Assembly (NCBI GenBank): GCA_947172415.1
Contig: OX359190.1
Span: forward strand, 8,432,001-8,496,000
Length of the DNA stretch: 64,000 nucleotides
Reading direction: 5' to 3'
From: Chondrosia reniformis
Lineage: Eukaryota; Porifera; Demospongiae; Chondrillida; Chondrillidae
Shown piece by piece: positions 11,424 through 23,387 of this stretch (within the stretch, counting starts at the first letter, position 1; each line of letters begins with the position of its first letter). Made by a program: the position numbers and the translations under genes. Below the pieces are notes generated by a model. The model was not told the origin of the DNA. It was given only the letters and a program-made list of their open reading frames with translations, and made no database searches.

Positions 11424-14400
11424 AACATATGTACATACCTCAAAGTTCACAGTGCCGTCTTGTCTCCTAAGGAATATTAAGTACATTTTACGTATGCATA
11501 CACACCATTCATTATGTAGAATTTGCGTCACTATAAAAATATAACATTCTGGTCTGAAATCAAAATACACCCAATGCTTTAAACAGGTGTGTGGTATAGT
11601 TGGCAATTCACCATATGTGAATTTCAGCATATCCAATATATAAGAAGACAGTATAGTATTATGCATGAAAGTTTACATCCATTGAGACACATTCCAAACT
11701 CACTTGTTTTTGTGGCACTCATTCACAAAGTAAATGTCTTTTATAAAAAGACTGAAAAAAGGGATAACGTATTCCTACGCAATAAAACAATACAGAATAC
11801 AGACTAAGGGTACTATAGAGATAGACAGTTGTATAAGAATGTTATTGTGACACAGAAATAACTGTGTCAAAGTGTTCTTTGGGAGGACGCAACCTTTGAG
11901 CATCTAGAGATAGACAGTAACATCTCTGAGTATCAGAGGTCTGTCAATAAAGATATGCTGTAGACTAGTGATAAAGGAAACACCTTTAGACCAACCAACA
12001 GTCACTGATGAAGACCCATATAGGGTCAAAATGTTCAACACTGGAATAACAACCTGTGTAACTGCATACGTATCTAGATGCTCAAAATGTTCATCAGATG
12101 CTGAAGATTAGTTTTACCATAGACTATCTACGTATGACAGATAATCTATGGTTTGATACAGATATAGAAGAAAGCATTTCTACCTTGTATGTACCATCTC
12201 AAAGATATGAAAATGCTATAAGAGTGATCTCTGGTCCATTTACAACATTCATAGTGTATGAATAATCAGAGTGATAATCAAACCACAAGTAATTATAATC
12301 ATTCTCAAAAGGGAAAAGCAGAAAGAATTGCCCATCATTGCTCTACCACTGAGCTACAAATGCAACAGCAATGCTCCCTTCATGTTTTCCTTCCTATACT
12401 AACTACAAGAAGTAACTAGTTGCCCTCAATAATTAGTGCATGTAATGTAGAGTGATGCAACCAACTGACAGATCTTCTCTTTTGAATGGAGTCAGCCAAG
12501 TGCTCCCGATACACAGAAAAGTTACTGCAAGGATCCATTAAATGCTGCAGAAAGTGAACATAATTTTCAAAGCTTGGTATAGTCAACCATACCAGACAGT
12601 ATTACAGACAACAAAATGCTCTTTAAAATACTCTTAACACAAAAATACATATATACGTAAGTACGTATATATGTATATATGTACATGAGGTTGTGTTTGT
12701 GAAAGATTATTTATATTTAAATATGCCAAGGATGGTAAGAACTGCACATTGTGATGACAATACTGACCTCCACTTCATGAAGTTTGTAGGACGGTATCTT
12801 TGAGAGTGTCTTCTTCAATCTGCTTACAGGAGTCATACTCGTAGCAGCTATGAAAATGGCAGAGGAATGGAGAAGATGTGAGAAAGGGAGAGGGAAGGAG
12901 AAGATGTGGGAATGGGAGAGGGAAGGAGAAGATGTGGGAATGGGAGAGGAAAGGAGAAGATGTGGGAATGGGAGAGGAAAGGAGAAGATGTGGGAATGGG
13001 AGAGGAAAGGAGAAGATGTGGGAATGGGAGAGGAAAGGAGAAGATGTGGGAATGGGAGAGGAAAGGAGAAGATGTGGGAATGGGAGAGGAAAGGAGAAGA
13101 TGTGGGAATGGGAGAGGAAGGAGGAGATGTGGGAACTGGCCAATTCTACATCTAGCCTCCTTCACCATTGTATACATACATACGTACGTACGTATGTGTG
13201 TTTATTAATTACAATATTTATAGTAGCAGCAGGCATATTAAAGACTGACTCTGGCTTACTGACCTATGATAGCCATGAAAGAGTTGTAGTTGTGTAACTT
13301 GATGCACTCCAGTGCCACATCTAAAAAGAACTCCAACAATCGATGTCTCTGTTTCTTTTCCGCCTGAAAAGTGAATCAGTAACAACATCTCTTACACTAG
13401 TTTAACATCAATCAATCATAATTAAGGCATGTTCACAGTTAGCATGTATTTCTGAATTATATATGTACGTACGTACAAATCAAATTGTGAATATAGTAGT
13501 GAATGTGTACAGTTACACAATTTTCCTACGTACTATGCCTACTCTGTAATAAATTAAAAAAATCCTATAACTAAACCTGGAGAGAGCTTTGAACATACTG
13601 TACATGACACACAATTTTTGAAGATAATGCAAAAGGCCTTCTTACTGTGCATATCTCCGTGGCAACCAGGGAACTGAATCTGTTAAACCATTCAACATAG
13701 GCTTCGATGTTTGTTGTCTTTTTAACATCAAAAAACTGTAAAATATGTGAGTTTAATATCATAGGAATATCAAGAGCTGTACAATCATAAGTTTTACATA
13801 CCTCTGGGTCTTTGGTGAATGTCTGAATGAATTCTTCTGGTCCAATGTTATTAATGCGCTCCTAGTAAGGAGAATTGACTGATAATGGCAGATTATTAAA
13901 GGGCACAAACACCCAGTTGTAACCATGGCAACCTACCACTTCAATATGAGTGAGCTGTCTTGCCATAAGAAGAGAGTCGTCACAGAGTGATAGGATACTT
14001 GGCGGTCCATGAGGATCAACTGAGAGCTCTAAACAGAGACGGTTGATTTCCAACAGAGCTTGCTCATACTTATCTAACACTGAGAGCTAAAAAAGAAATA
14101 AAATAGGAAGGATGAGAGTAAGGTTTTTCAAAGGAAAAGAACTGTGACAGGGAGGTGGATGGGGATTGTGAGAGAGAGGTGGATGGGGATTGAGAGAGGG
14201 AGAGAGAGAGGTGGTTGAGAGAGGTGGTTGGGGATTGTGAGAGAGGTGGTTGGGGATTGTGAGAGAGGTGGTTGGGGATTGAGAGAGATGGATGGGGATT
14301 GAGAGAGAGAGAGGTGGCTGGGGATTGTGAGAGAGGTGGTTGGGTATTGAGAGAGATGGATGGGGATTGAGAGAGAGAGAGGTGGCTGGGGATTGAGAGA

Positions 14401-17400
14401 GAGAGAGAGAGAGGTGGCTGGGGATTGAGAGAGAGAGGTGGTTGGGTATTGTGAAATAGCAGAGCTCCAGAGAATGACAAAAGAGGGTGTCAAGAAACAA
14501 ATAAAGGAGACAAATAGACTTGAAATAGGTTCAAAAGAGACAAAAGACTGATAAGAAGCCATAGTTTGATAGAATCTGAAAAATGAAAAGTATTTTTAAG
14601 CAAAAATGTTACAACAATTTGTTGATGGTGCTAAGGAGAGAGATCAAAGAGGTACATAAGGAGAGAGACTGAGAGTTCATGAATGCTAATTCAAAAATGG
14701 GGTTACTATGACACACCCATGGTCTCAGAAGACAGCTAGATGACTGTTTCAACCTGCTAACATAAACAAATCATGATGTTATTTGGCACAACTTTAGAAG
14801 TGGATATACAGTAAAGTAAGTACTGATTCTCAAATTGGAATTATTTCTACAGTTGCATATACCAATTAACCAATTGTAGGTTATTGTGAACTTGGCTTGC
14901 ATAATTGCGTCAGAGGGGTGCCTCTTATGTAAACAAAACAGGTGTACCTACTGGAAACATGACACTTTGTCTATTGCCCAAATAAGGAAATCACTGCAGT
15001 ATCACCTATAATATAGGTACGTATACTATGAATTTACATCAACTAATTCTCCAATTTGACTTAAAACAACAGACATACAACATACATAATTGTGTTTCTT
15101 GTCAAAATCTCTTCAAATACTTCAAGCATTGATTAAATTAAAGCCATAACACCATATGGTTTAATCTTAACAAAATTATCAGAAATACGTATCTTTTCCT
15201 TATAGAATTTGGTTTATTACTTTTAAATACCAGCCTGATCTTATTTCACTTAAATACCACTTCTCATTTCACTAAAACACTTGTGGTGCAACTATGTATG
15301 TATCACTATTGAGATTGAAGTACGTATATACTGTACGTACGTACTTACCTTCTGTATCAATCCTTGTACAAGTGTGCCACAAGATTTCTTTGTTTCCTAA
15401 ATTACAGGGAATCAAAATTTTGAATAAATACCTATCAGGATTACAAAGAACTATGTACAGTATATGTCCTTATTGATTTGACAGCTAACATTGTTGTCAA
15501 AGAAGACCAATGAAACCATGCAAATAAAGAATAATTGAAATATAAGATATCACAGATTTAATAATTTAGTGTTTGGATTTCAAATTGAGAGACATTCATA
15601 TCTCAATTGGACAACGGTCAATTGTCATATTGAACAAATGACTCAAATTACAACAAATTGAGATATGAATGTACAGTGAAAATAGGTCACTTTCATCAAA
15701 AGGCTCCAAGTATTAGTTATTACGCTGCTGTCATGTTACCCTGTGACTTAAGGACAGACAGTTAGTAAAGATAGGCCAAGCTAAAAATCTTTACTAGAAT
15801 ACTAGCTGCATTCCACACATACTGTTGAAAGAGCTGATAGCTTCTTAGTAACATCCCGTAGTACTCTCATCATGCGTTCTTCTCTGAAATCATAAGAAAA
15901 CAGTTCTGTCCAATCACTGTACACATTGAAGAGTAACAAGTAATGACATCAGGCACTTAGTAGGGCCAACATGAATAATCCAAGAGATAATCACACCACA
16001 ACTGTTTAATTATCATGTACATACAGCAGCATTCAGAGGGGGTAAACTTGAAAGAAGCAGATGAGAGAATTAAGACTACTAGTAGTAGCAGAAGATTGTC
16101 ATAACTGTTAGATTGGGAAGGCCTCCTTATAGACCCACCTACGTATGTATGTGCATATGCACATTTACTGTAGCATATAGTAAATGTAGGATTCAAAAAG
16201 TTCAAGAAAAGGACAAAGATTCCCTGGGTCACTGATGAAGGGTGGAATTCCCAGAAAGAGCTGTCTGGCCTGGTGGAGAAGAAGAGAAGTAGAAGGAGAA
16301 ACTATTGTATCCTCATCCCAAGCTCTCACCAGGTTTAGTTCCTTATATACTTTTTAATTTATTAAAGAGTAAGCATAGCATGTAGGAAAATGATTATTTA
16401 CGTATATATGTACCTATTACGTATATATGTACCTATTACGTATATATGTACCTATGTAGTACAGTATTCATTGTAATACATAAACCCAAGAGTGGTATAT
16501 GTACGTATGTAGGATACCATATATTTATGTATTCACATGAGACTACAAGTGTAGTGCAGATGTTTAGGCAGAAAGTTTTCCCAATTGATGAGATCAAACT
16601 GCTAATTCCATGTAAACAGTTTGTCATATTAAATACACACATTAGCATTTCCCAAGAAGTGTTACTTCAATAACATGGACAACAATCTAACAGCTTTAAT
16701 GGTTTACAAAATTACTGCAATTAACTCTTTTGTCAAGTAATACCTTCATACGCCATCATGTACGTACGTATATAACCCATTGTTCATAATTATTTAAATG
16801 ATAATGTATAATTGATCACTTGGCTGGTTTGGCATAATATATTTCAGTGATTATTTACAACAAAGATAAAAAATAAATACGTTTGTGTGGCAATTATGGT
16901 AAAAAAATTCTGTTTTACCTATAGGTTTGTTATAATGTATATAATTCTACTCTTTCTAGACAAAACATTTACATGGAAATTAGAAGGAAGGATTAACCAA
17001 ATTAAGAAGTTTCAGTCTCAAACCTTGTGTTAATCTCCTAAACACTTTCACTGTACCACTATGAATAATTAATTACCTGAGAAGTTGAAGGATATTGGTT
17101 GCTAGGGAACCAGAATCTTCTGAAGATGGAAGTTGATCAACTTTACAGTTCTAAAAGGAAACAGGAAAATAACATACCTAGTTAATGGTCATTTTAGTAC
17201 AAGTTTGGCTTTAGTAGTCTAACAATTCAGCAATAATCTTCTCAAGGCTGTTGAATATGTATACATGAAACTTGAAGCTACGCATCTGACCAGATGTTCG
17301 TGGTATTACATAGTTAGTGAAACAGGGAAACAGGACTAGTGTTGGGTGATTATGTAAACATTAATCAAACTGTAATCCAAGTATTGTACATACATACTGT

Positions 17401-20400
17401 AAAAATATCATATGCCGAATGTACGTACTATCTATGTATTGCAAGTATACCATGGTGATACGTAATTTTGGGATAATAGAGTAAGGATTCCTTCTAACTA
17501 CCTCGAACTTATCTTTAGAAAGGGTCATCTTTCGACTCTTAAAGCGTCTAAGCAAGAAAAACTGCGTCTTTAGACACTCTAAAAGTCAAAAGATGACTCT
17601 TTCTAAAGATAATTTTGGGATATTTGTCTTCAAATTTCACAAGTCAAACAATTGTGGTTTCGTAAAAAGTGAGATGTGTAAGTGTAAAAATTATGTACGT
17701 ATATATATGTGAAACGTTAGCTATGTAGGGTTCACCCTGATGATCTTGGAGAGAATATCAAATGGTGGAGTGAACAGTCGGGAGCACAGAATAAAGGCAA
17801 AAAGGTAGGTCCTCTGCAAATAAAATAAAAAGGAGAATGGAAATATTACATATATGTAGGCATGCTGAACTGTGGATCACGTAAACACTATAAATACGTA
17901 AAATTTTCAAGGTGACAAAATGTAAAGAAGTTGCAGTTAATAAAATATAATACACTTCTACACTAATGCATACCATATTCCAATATATAAATAAAAAGAA
18001 AACATGGCTGTCAGTCCAGAGATCTACACTATAGTTAGGTCTAGAGCATCAAGACTTACATCAGGTTGGAGTTTGGAAGTAGGTTGAAGGAGCTGAATTA
18101 AGGCATCCATTGTGCCAGACACCAGAACCCCTTCGCGGAAGACTAGCCCCTGCAGTCAGTGACATATATGTAAATCACATACGTATGCATGTATATATAT
18201 ATATATAAAGAGTCAAATATAAGCAAAAGTAGCTAGTATGCTTAAGGACTGTCTTGTGTTACCTCACACTGTCTTAGTTAACACCTTATTCACTTTTTGG
18301 TGCCAAAACTGTGTATATACAACCCCAAGATTTGGCACAGAGCGCCAAGGATTCACAGAAGATCAAAGATTCCCTGGGTCACTGATGAAGGGTGGAATTC
18401 CCAGAAACAGCTGTCTGGCCCAGTGGAGAAGGAGAGAAGTCGGAGAAAATTCTTGTGTCTTCATCCAAAGCTCTCACAAGGTTTAGTTCCCTATACGTAT
18501 GTAGGCCTTTACTCTTAAGTACGTAGATGTAGCATGCAAGAAAAATGGTGTGTTACATAGATTATTCATATATGCATACATACAACATGGCAGGACTATT
18601 TGTTACCCTCATTATGACAACAAAGGTATATTTAATGAGCCTTGGCAACACACATTGAAACAGTGATTGCTGGTACTCAGTACAAATGTCTGCACTTTAT
18701 ATGTTAATAATTTAGGGCCAGTTGAAACGTGAAATCAATCCTATTGATATGAATAACGTGAATAACATTTGTGAATTACACCCAGAAAAAGAAGCAATTG
18801 TGGTTATGAAAAAATGTACGTACGTACATCCAATTAGAGAACTGTCATTTATAGACAGAATGATTATACTCGCATTAAACCCTACTGACAAGAAATTTAT
18901 AAATATTAAAGTCAAAAAGCTCATGTTAAGGGAATAATATTATATAAATAATGAAATACATTCTTTTCCCATTAGAACATAGTGCTTCTCATTAAATATA
19001 ACTTCTTTCAAGTGAGTGAAGTGAAGTGCAAACTAGAGGCAATGCGGAAATCTCCAAAATCAGTAAAAATACTTTAATATTTAAGAACTCCTAGATTAAG
19101 AAATCCTCATTCTTTCAGAATAAAACATAAAGTTTAATCAAGATGGAATCTTCAAATTCAAGATGACAATGCAAATGGTATATAATATGTACAGTGCATA
19201 GTACAAAGCCCTTCTAGCAAAGTCTATTGCATCAAGACTTAGGGACACTGTACACCATACCAGAATATAAATTTTATTATTTGCTTAATAAAATTTATAT
19301 TATACCGTGGTATTATAGACTTTGCTAGAAGGGCTTTGTACTATGCACTGTACATATTATATACCATTTGCATTGGTTACCACAACAGAATGAAAGTTTA
19401 CATAACAGAGGCTAGTAATAACAATGTCTGAAAAATATGCATACAGTATTATACAAGAGCTGCAAATCTACGTATGTAAGTATCCGAATCAATAGAGTGG
19501 CAACCTCCAAATTACAGTCAGCTCGTAAGGTCCCAGCAAAGTCATACGTATATTGGGCTGTACATACGTAAGGATTTTTATAATACAGCCACCTCCCTAA
19601 TAAGGACAGGTTCAGCTGGCCTCAAGACGACCACAAGCCAACCACATTAGACTGGTTTCAATGTATCTATATGTAGCTTAAATTTGATTATATGTGATTT
19701 CATGTGATTACATACCAGATCTATGTACCTACATACCTCAATCCCTTTAGCATGAGAGAGTCTCGGGACTTGAGAAGCATCAACATAAAGTTGGTTGTCC
19801 ATGTCATCGTCACCTTCAACTGGTTCACTGGCCCCATTTCCATTATGAACAATGTTATAAACTGACGGCCTTCTCTTTACTGCAGGCTTAATACCAAAAG
19901 CAGGAAGGCTTCGAGATGGCTGTAGAGTATTATAAATTATCACAGAGATACTACATATTCTGGATACTTATTGAACACACTTAAAATTTGCTAACAAGAA
20001 TTTATATTTAACAGGAAGTTAATGGTAATATATACCACGTTTGTGTACCATACTTAATTAGTACTGTGTTTTGTAACCTACATATATAGTCTGTATAGCA
20101 TGAACCTAAACAGCTTGCCAGACTTAACAGAGGCAGATTTAGGAGGATGCTCTAAGCCAAACTTTGTATTAGTCCTCCCTTCGTTAACAGGTATAGTATA
20201 TATTGTATGTACATCAAAGTTGATACACTAATAATTCAATTCAGACAATGTATAGCTAGAGTTGATTTCTTACTCTAATTGGCTTCTTTTTACTGATAGC
20301 TACAGTAGCCATTTCATTTAACTCTCTTGACAGCCTATCAAATTGGGCTCTGATACGCCTAAATATTTATATACAAGAACACATATTAGTTATACAGTAT

Positions 20401-22248
20401 AGCAAGCATTTGGACATTGGAACACCGTATACAGTGAGCTATACAAATACATATATATGCATGTGGGTACATATAGTAAGCTAAATCCATATACGTAGGT
20501 ACATAGGTACATACATATACAATAAGCTATATTCCTATATAAGTATACTACCTTAAAAGTAATGGATTCCAATTACTTGTAAAAGAACAAACAGCATTAT
20601 TATGACAATCAAAACGTAGACACTAGAATTAGTCAAATAACAGTAAAAATAACTTAAACTCTACACAAATTACACACACCTTGACTGTCACTGGTAATGT
20701 GCATCTGAATGCACTACGTATACCTGAAACAGACCCCATTTGGTTGGGAAAATATTTAATAGTAACAGCTTTTTAGCAGCCATAAGCATCTGGCCTCAGT
20801 TATCTTAAGAAGTGTAGACTACAAGTTTAGCAACTATATAGCAATTAAATGAACTATTCAGGCAGTAAACAGTGCTTTGATATAATTTCAAAACAATTAT
20901 CTACTATTTCAAGATGATGGCTGTATTTGATTGTATGATATCACAGAATTTACACACAAATTAAAGTGAACTATAGAGTTAAATGTTTTCAAACCTAGTA
21001 ATCTTTTACTGACAATGAAATGGTGAATATATCAATCAGGAAATGTAAACAAACAATTTTACTACATCACCAAACCCACTACTCCTACTCCTATACATAT
21101 GTAGTTGACAATGTTTGAATACATAAACACATATATGGAATGATAGAGTATTTGTTGCAATCATGTTATACAGAAATTATTGAGCAGCAACACCAGTATT
21201 CTTGAAATACAACTTTCGACATTGCTCTATTGCTGATGAAGACCTATGGGTTAAAACGCTCTATTATATTTCAAAAATTACTAGTGTTGCTTAAAATATC
21301 TCTAATCACACTATACATTTACACATATGTATTAGAGAACTGCATCTGGTGATTACCGTTCACATGTACCCACACTACAACACACACCAAAATGTTGTAT
21401 CACACTACATGAAATAACAACTTAAGAACACTAGTAACTGTACATATCTAAATTTTCAATTCCTATCAAAAGGTGGGCAGTGGAGGAGTAGATGAATGGT
21501 AAGTGACAGACTATCCATCGATCTTGTTGAAAAATATATGAAACCAGCTTCCTTCAATCACCGTCCCCCCTCCTTCATTTGTAAGGTTATATCGATTAAG
21601 TATTTCAAACATTTAAAGTGACTTACGAATATGCATTTTGCTGCATCTCAAATTCTTTGGCCTGTTGGAATAGAACCAGCAGTGAAGCATATTATGACAC
21701 GATCTAAAAGCCGACTTACCTTTGCTGCGCCGACCGGTCCTTGGTCATCTACAGCTACCATTTCCGATTTTAATGTTGACAACTTTCTTTCTTCGGCTTC
21801 TAGCAGTCTCTCCGTTATCTAAAAATATTAGTTATTTGGTAAATGGAAAAAATTATCTCACCTATTGAAGGCCTATTAGATGTAAAACGATACTCGGGTG
21901 GAAGGGAGGTCGGAAGCTCACTTCAAGCTGAATAGAGAGGAGATCCTTGTGTCTAGAGCCTCCCTTTGCCTTCATATCCATCCTTGAAGTCTCTGCAGAA
22001 GGCGACTTCTTCATGCCTCCCTTGATAGAGGCCATGTTAGCCTCTCCGCCCCCTTCCAAGTTATCGGTCGAACTCGATAGACAGAGGAGAAACGGATTTG
22101 AGCGTGTTCGCCTTTTACTTTCCTTTAGGAGTTTCCGTACTTGGTGTGATGGCGATGAGTGACTCATATCTTCGCTAGATACACTTGAATTGGATAGGGA
22201 GCGATAGCAGTACGATCCTTCTAACTGAGGAGTACGACAACGCTCCAT
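10916..22248 (-). CDS. RASGEF1: RASGEF1-family Ras/Rap guanine nucleotide exchange factor
   Basis: Exons, 5' to 3': 22248-21922, 21818-21720, 21661-21627, 20358-20274, 19919-19737, 18149-18060, 17813-17736, 17150-17077, 15883-15823, 15396-15349, 14086-13937, 13861-13802, 13735-13646, 13363-13264, 12847-12768, 12544-about 12470, 11553-11506, 11466-11439, 11304-11248, 11121-11055, 10992-10916. The N-terminus is Ser-rich with a short coiled coil (ITERLLEAEERKL). The REM domain spans 18149-17077 (LVFREGVLVSGTMDALI, RTYLFAFILCSRLF). The CDC25-type catalytic domain runs from ARQLTHIEVERINNIGPEEF through NIEAYVEWFNRFSSLVATEI, MTPVSRLKKTLSKI and HLMDPCSNF to FWALSRQVTQFISWK, and the C-terminus ends LLLASYECEPPDNDFEKK. 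These blocks follow RASGEF1A/B order exactly. The link between the 12544 and 11553 exons is unresolved: either a short exon is missing or 11553 extends further upstream. Total about 640 residues, longer than vertebrate forms because of the N-terminus. Confidence 0.9.
11352..11422. repeat. (AC)n microsatellite
   Basis: About 35 uninterrupted CA repeats in an intron of the RASGEF1 gene, 16 bp from the end of the 28-bp mini-exon at 11439-11466. Confidence 0.97.
11990..12075 (+). repeat. Repeat fragment with hammerhead-like core
   Basis: CTGATGA at 12005-12011, A, a perfect GACCC/GGGTC stem with ATATA loop, then AAAATG where GAAA would be expected. Flanks CAGT (5') and ACTG (3') could close a stem. 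It looks like a decayed member of the CTGATGAAGACC hairpin family, in a RASGEF1 intron. Confidence 0.5.
12866..13133. repeat. 28-bp minisatellite
   Basis: About nine units of GGAGAAGATGTGGGAATGGG plus AGAGGAAA. A 28-bp period keeps all three frames open for long stretches, which produces spurious open frames on both strands. It is intronic, between the 12847-12768 and 13363-13264 exons. Confidence 0.95.
14150..14450. repeat. GAGAGAGGTGG minisatellite
   Basis: Irregular tandem units built from GGTGGTTGGGGATTG and GAGAGA, about 22 bp each, just upstream (in transcript sense) of the exon at 14086-13937. Apparent reading frames of Ser/Leu/Pro repeats here are artefacts of the array. Confidence 0.9.
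15592..15671. repeat. Short inverted repeat
   Basis: ACATTCATATCTCAATT and its reverse complement near 15655-15671 enclose about 45 bp. Probably a small MITE remnant in an intron. Confidence 0.6.
16205..16345 (+). repeat. Hammerhead-bearing repeat, degraded copy
   Basis: CTGGGTCA at 16224-16231, CTGATGA at 16232-16238, then GGGTGGAATTCCC and GAAAG (not GAAAC), then AGCTGTC and TGGCCTGG. Stem I has lost one pair and the base after GAAA is changed, so this copy is probably inactive. The 3' part (CTCATCCCAAGCTCTCACC, GGTTTAGTTCC) is present. Confidence 0.65.
17490..17625. repeat. Hairpin MITE, ATCTTTAGAAAG arms
   Basis: TATCTTTAGAAAGGGTCATC near 17513 and GATGACTCTTTCTAAAGATA near 17592 are near-perfect inverted arms, with GACTCTTAAAGCGTCTAAG in between. 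Related sequences lie near 35230, 54950-55090 and 55255, so this is an interspersed family. Confidence 0.65.
18345..18505 (+). repeat. Best-preserved copy of hammerhead-bearing repeat
   Basis: Order of blocks: AAGATCAAAGATTCC, the ribozyme-like core (18374-18423), GGAGAAGGAGAGAAG, CTTCATCCAAAGCTCTCAC, AAGGTTTAGTTCCCTATA. Other copies are near 16205-16345, 28550-28830 (-), 37975-38085, 45700-45870, 51290-51425 (-), 53700-53790 (3' part) and 55620-55795 (-). It lies antisense in a RASGEF1 intron and encodes no protein. Confidence 0.75.
18374..18423 (+). ncRNA. Putative type I hammerhead ribozyme
   Basis: Stem I 5' strand CTGGGTCA (18374-18381) pairs over eight bases with TGGCCCAG (18416-18423), one pair being G-U. 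Between them: core CTGATGA (18382-18388), stem II with GGG/CCC (18389-18403), core GAAA (18404-18407), a two-pair stem III (AC with GT, loop AGCT) and GTC, with predicted cleavage after C 18415. A very short stem III is typical of hammerheads in animal retroelements. The flanking A-A at the base of stem II is unusual and could reduce activity. Confidence 0.6.
19167..19375. mobile_element. Hairpin MITE with perfect 61-bp arms
   Basis: Bases 19167-19227 are the exact reverse complement of 19315-19375. The interior contains a second, AT-rich palindrome (AATATAAATTTTATTA with its complement) and TACCGTGG. It is in a RASGEF1 intron. No coding capacity. Confidence 0.8.
21175..21300 (+). repeat. Repeat fragment with CTGATGAAGACC core
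   Basis: TATTTGTTGCAATCATGTTA upstream, TTGAGCAGCAACACC, then CTGATGA at 21233-21239, a GACC/GGGTT stem and AAAACG. The block order matches the element at 33895-34015, reversed. Confidence 0.55.
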
Positions 22249-23387
22249 TTTTGCTCCGGTATTATCTAGGGCGTGGGTGCAGGAAAAAATTACTAACTTT
22301 CACAGTAATACTAACACTTGCTAATGGCTCAGTTACAAATTACAGACTGTTTGTTAATTGATCGGTATAGCTTGTTTACATTGAAACATGAATCCTAGTT
22401 TGCGCTTTCCAATTAGATGCCTTTGATGTCAGAAACCTGCAAGTCGCTAGCTATCGTCGAGAGCATCATGAAGGCGTATATGCATAGTGCAGTAGGGAAA
22501 AAATGCTTCGCACATGTTTCGTGAAGCTGGAACTTGATATAGGCGACGTCACTCTTGCAGAAATCGCGAGCTAATGTGTTGTCGAGATTACGCAATAAAG
22601 GGCGTGTAACTTACAGGTATGTATCAGTTTATACAGGCTTGCAATACAGACAATTTAAGGAGGTGACAGGGTTGAAAAATGCGTTAAACCACACCAGTAA
22701 TTTGTGCAGACAATGTAAATGTACGTGTATACATACTCCACATTGCAAGCTGATAGGCAAATATGGTAAGACAATTTAAATGGTGAAATGTAGAGCATTT
22801 CAATTCCTGTAATCATTGTACATGTACATAAAATATACTTTGAATGTGGCTTTTGATGTGTACCAAATATTTATATATCAATTCATTATATATAGGCTCA
22901 CAGAGGGAATGGATAACCATTAATTCTCTCTGTAAGACTAATCTGATTATATAAAATACGTACAGTAGCTTTACATAATTATAACATTTATATAATAAAG
23001 TTTTGTTAATTCAAATTTCCATACTATGTACAAGATCAAGTCTCGTGGAGACCAAATCATCTAATGGTATTTTCACTATATCATTGATATCTGTATTGGA
23101 ATTTTGGTATTTACTGTGTTCAAATATTTTCGCATTCTCAAGGTGACCTGATGGACTGCAATCCAATACAGTCATTTAATAACCTGTAAGAAATTATTTA
23201 AATATGCTGCTGACATGGAAATAAGGTGGGTTACCATAGTTACTGTCATAGAATTCTTATAGTGCTATATAATATCATAACGTCACATTCCAATACCAGT
23301 TTTGAGCTCTATACCCAAGAGAAGAGACTCCACTGAGTTTATAGATTAGAAAAATATTGAGGAGTTGGTCTCCTGTCATATCTTAAG
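22249..23387. other. Divergent promoter region between RASGEF1 and the TRP channel
   Basis: The start codons of the two genes point away from each other across 1.1 kb. I see no TATA box at a convincing distance from either ATG and no further exon; short open frames here have no domain and poor codon structure. Confidence 0.5.

Noticed and set aside
12330-12400. Functional tRNA gene on the minus strand
   Set aside because: Only the A-box region fits; no B-box, no acceptor stem and no anticodon arm.
12850-13297. Long Glu/Arg/Gly-rich frames
   Set aside because: Produced by the 28-bp minisatellite in a RASGEF1 intron.
14070-14562. Ser/Leu/Pro repeat frames on the minus strand
   Set aside because: Produced by the GAGAGAGGTGG array in a RASGEF1 intron.
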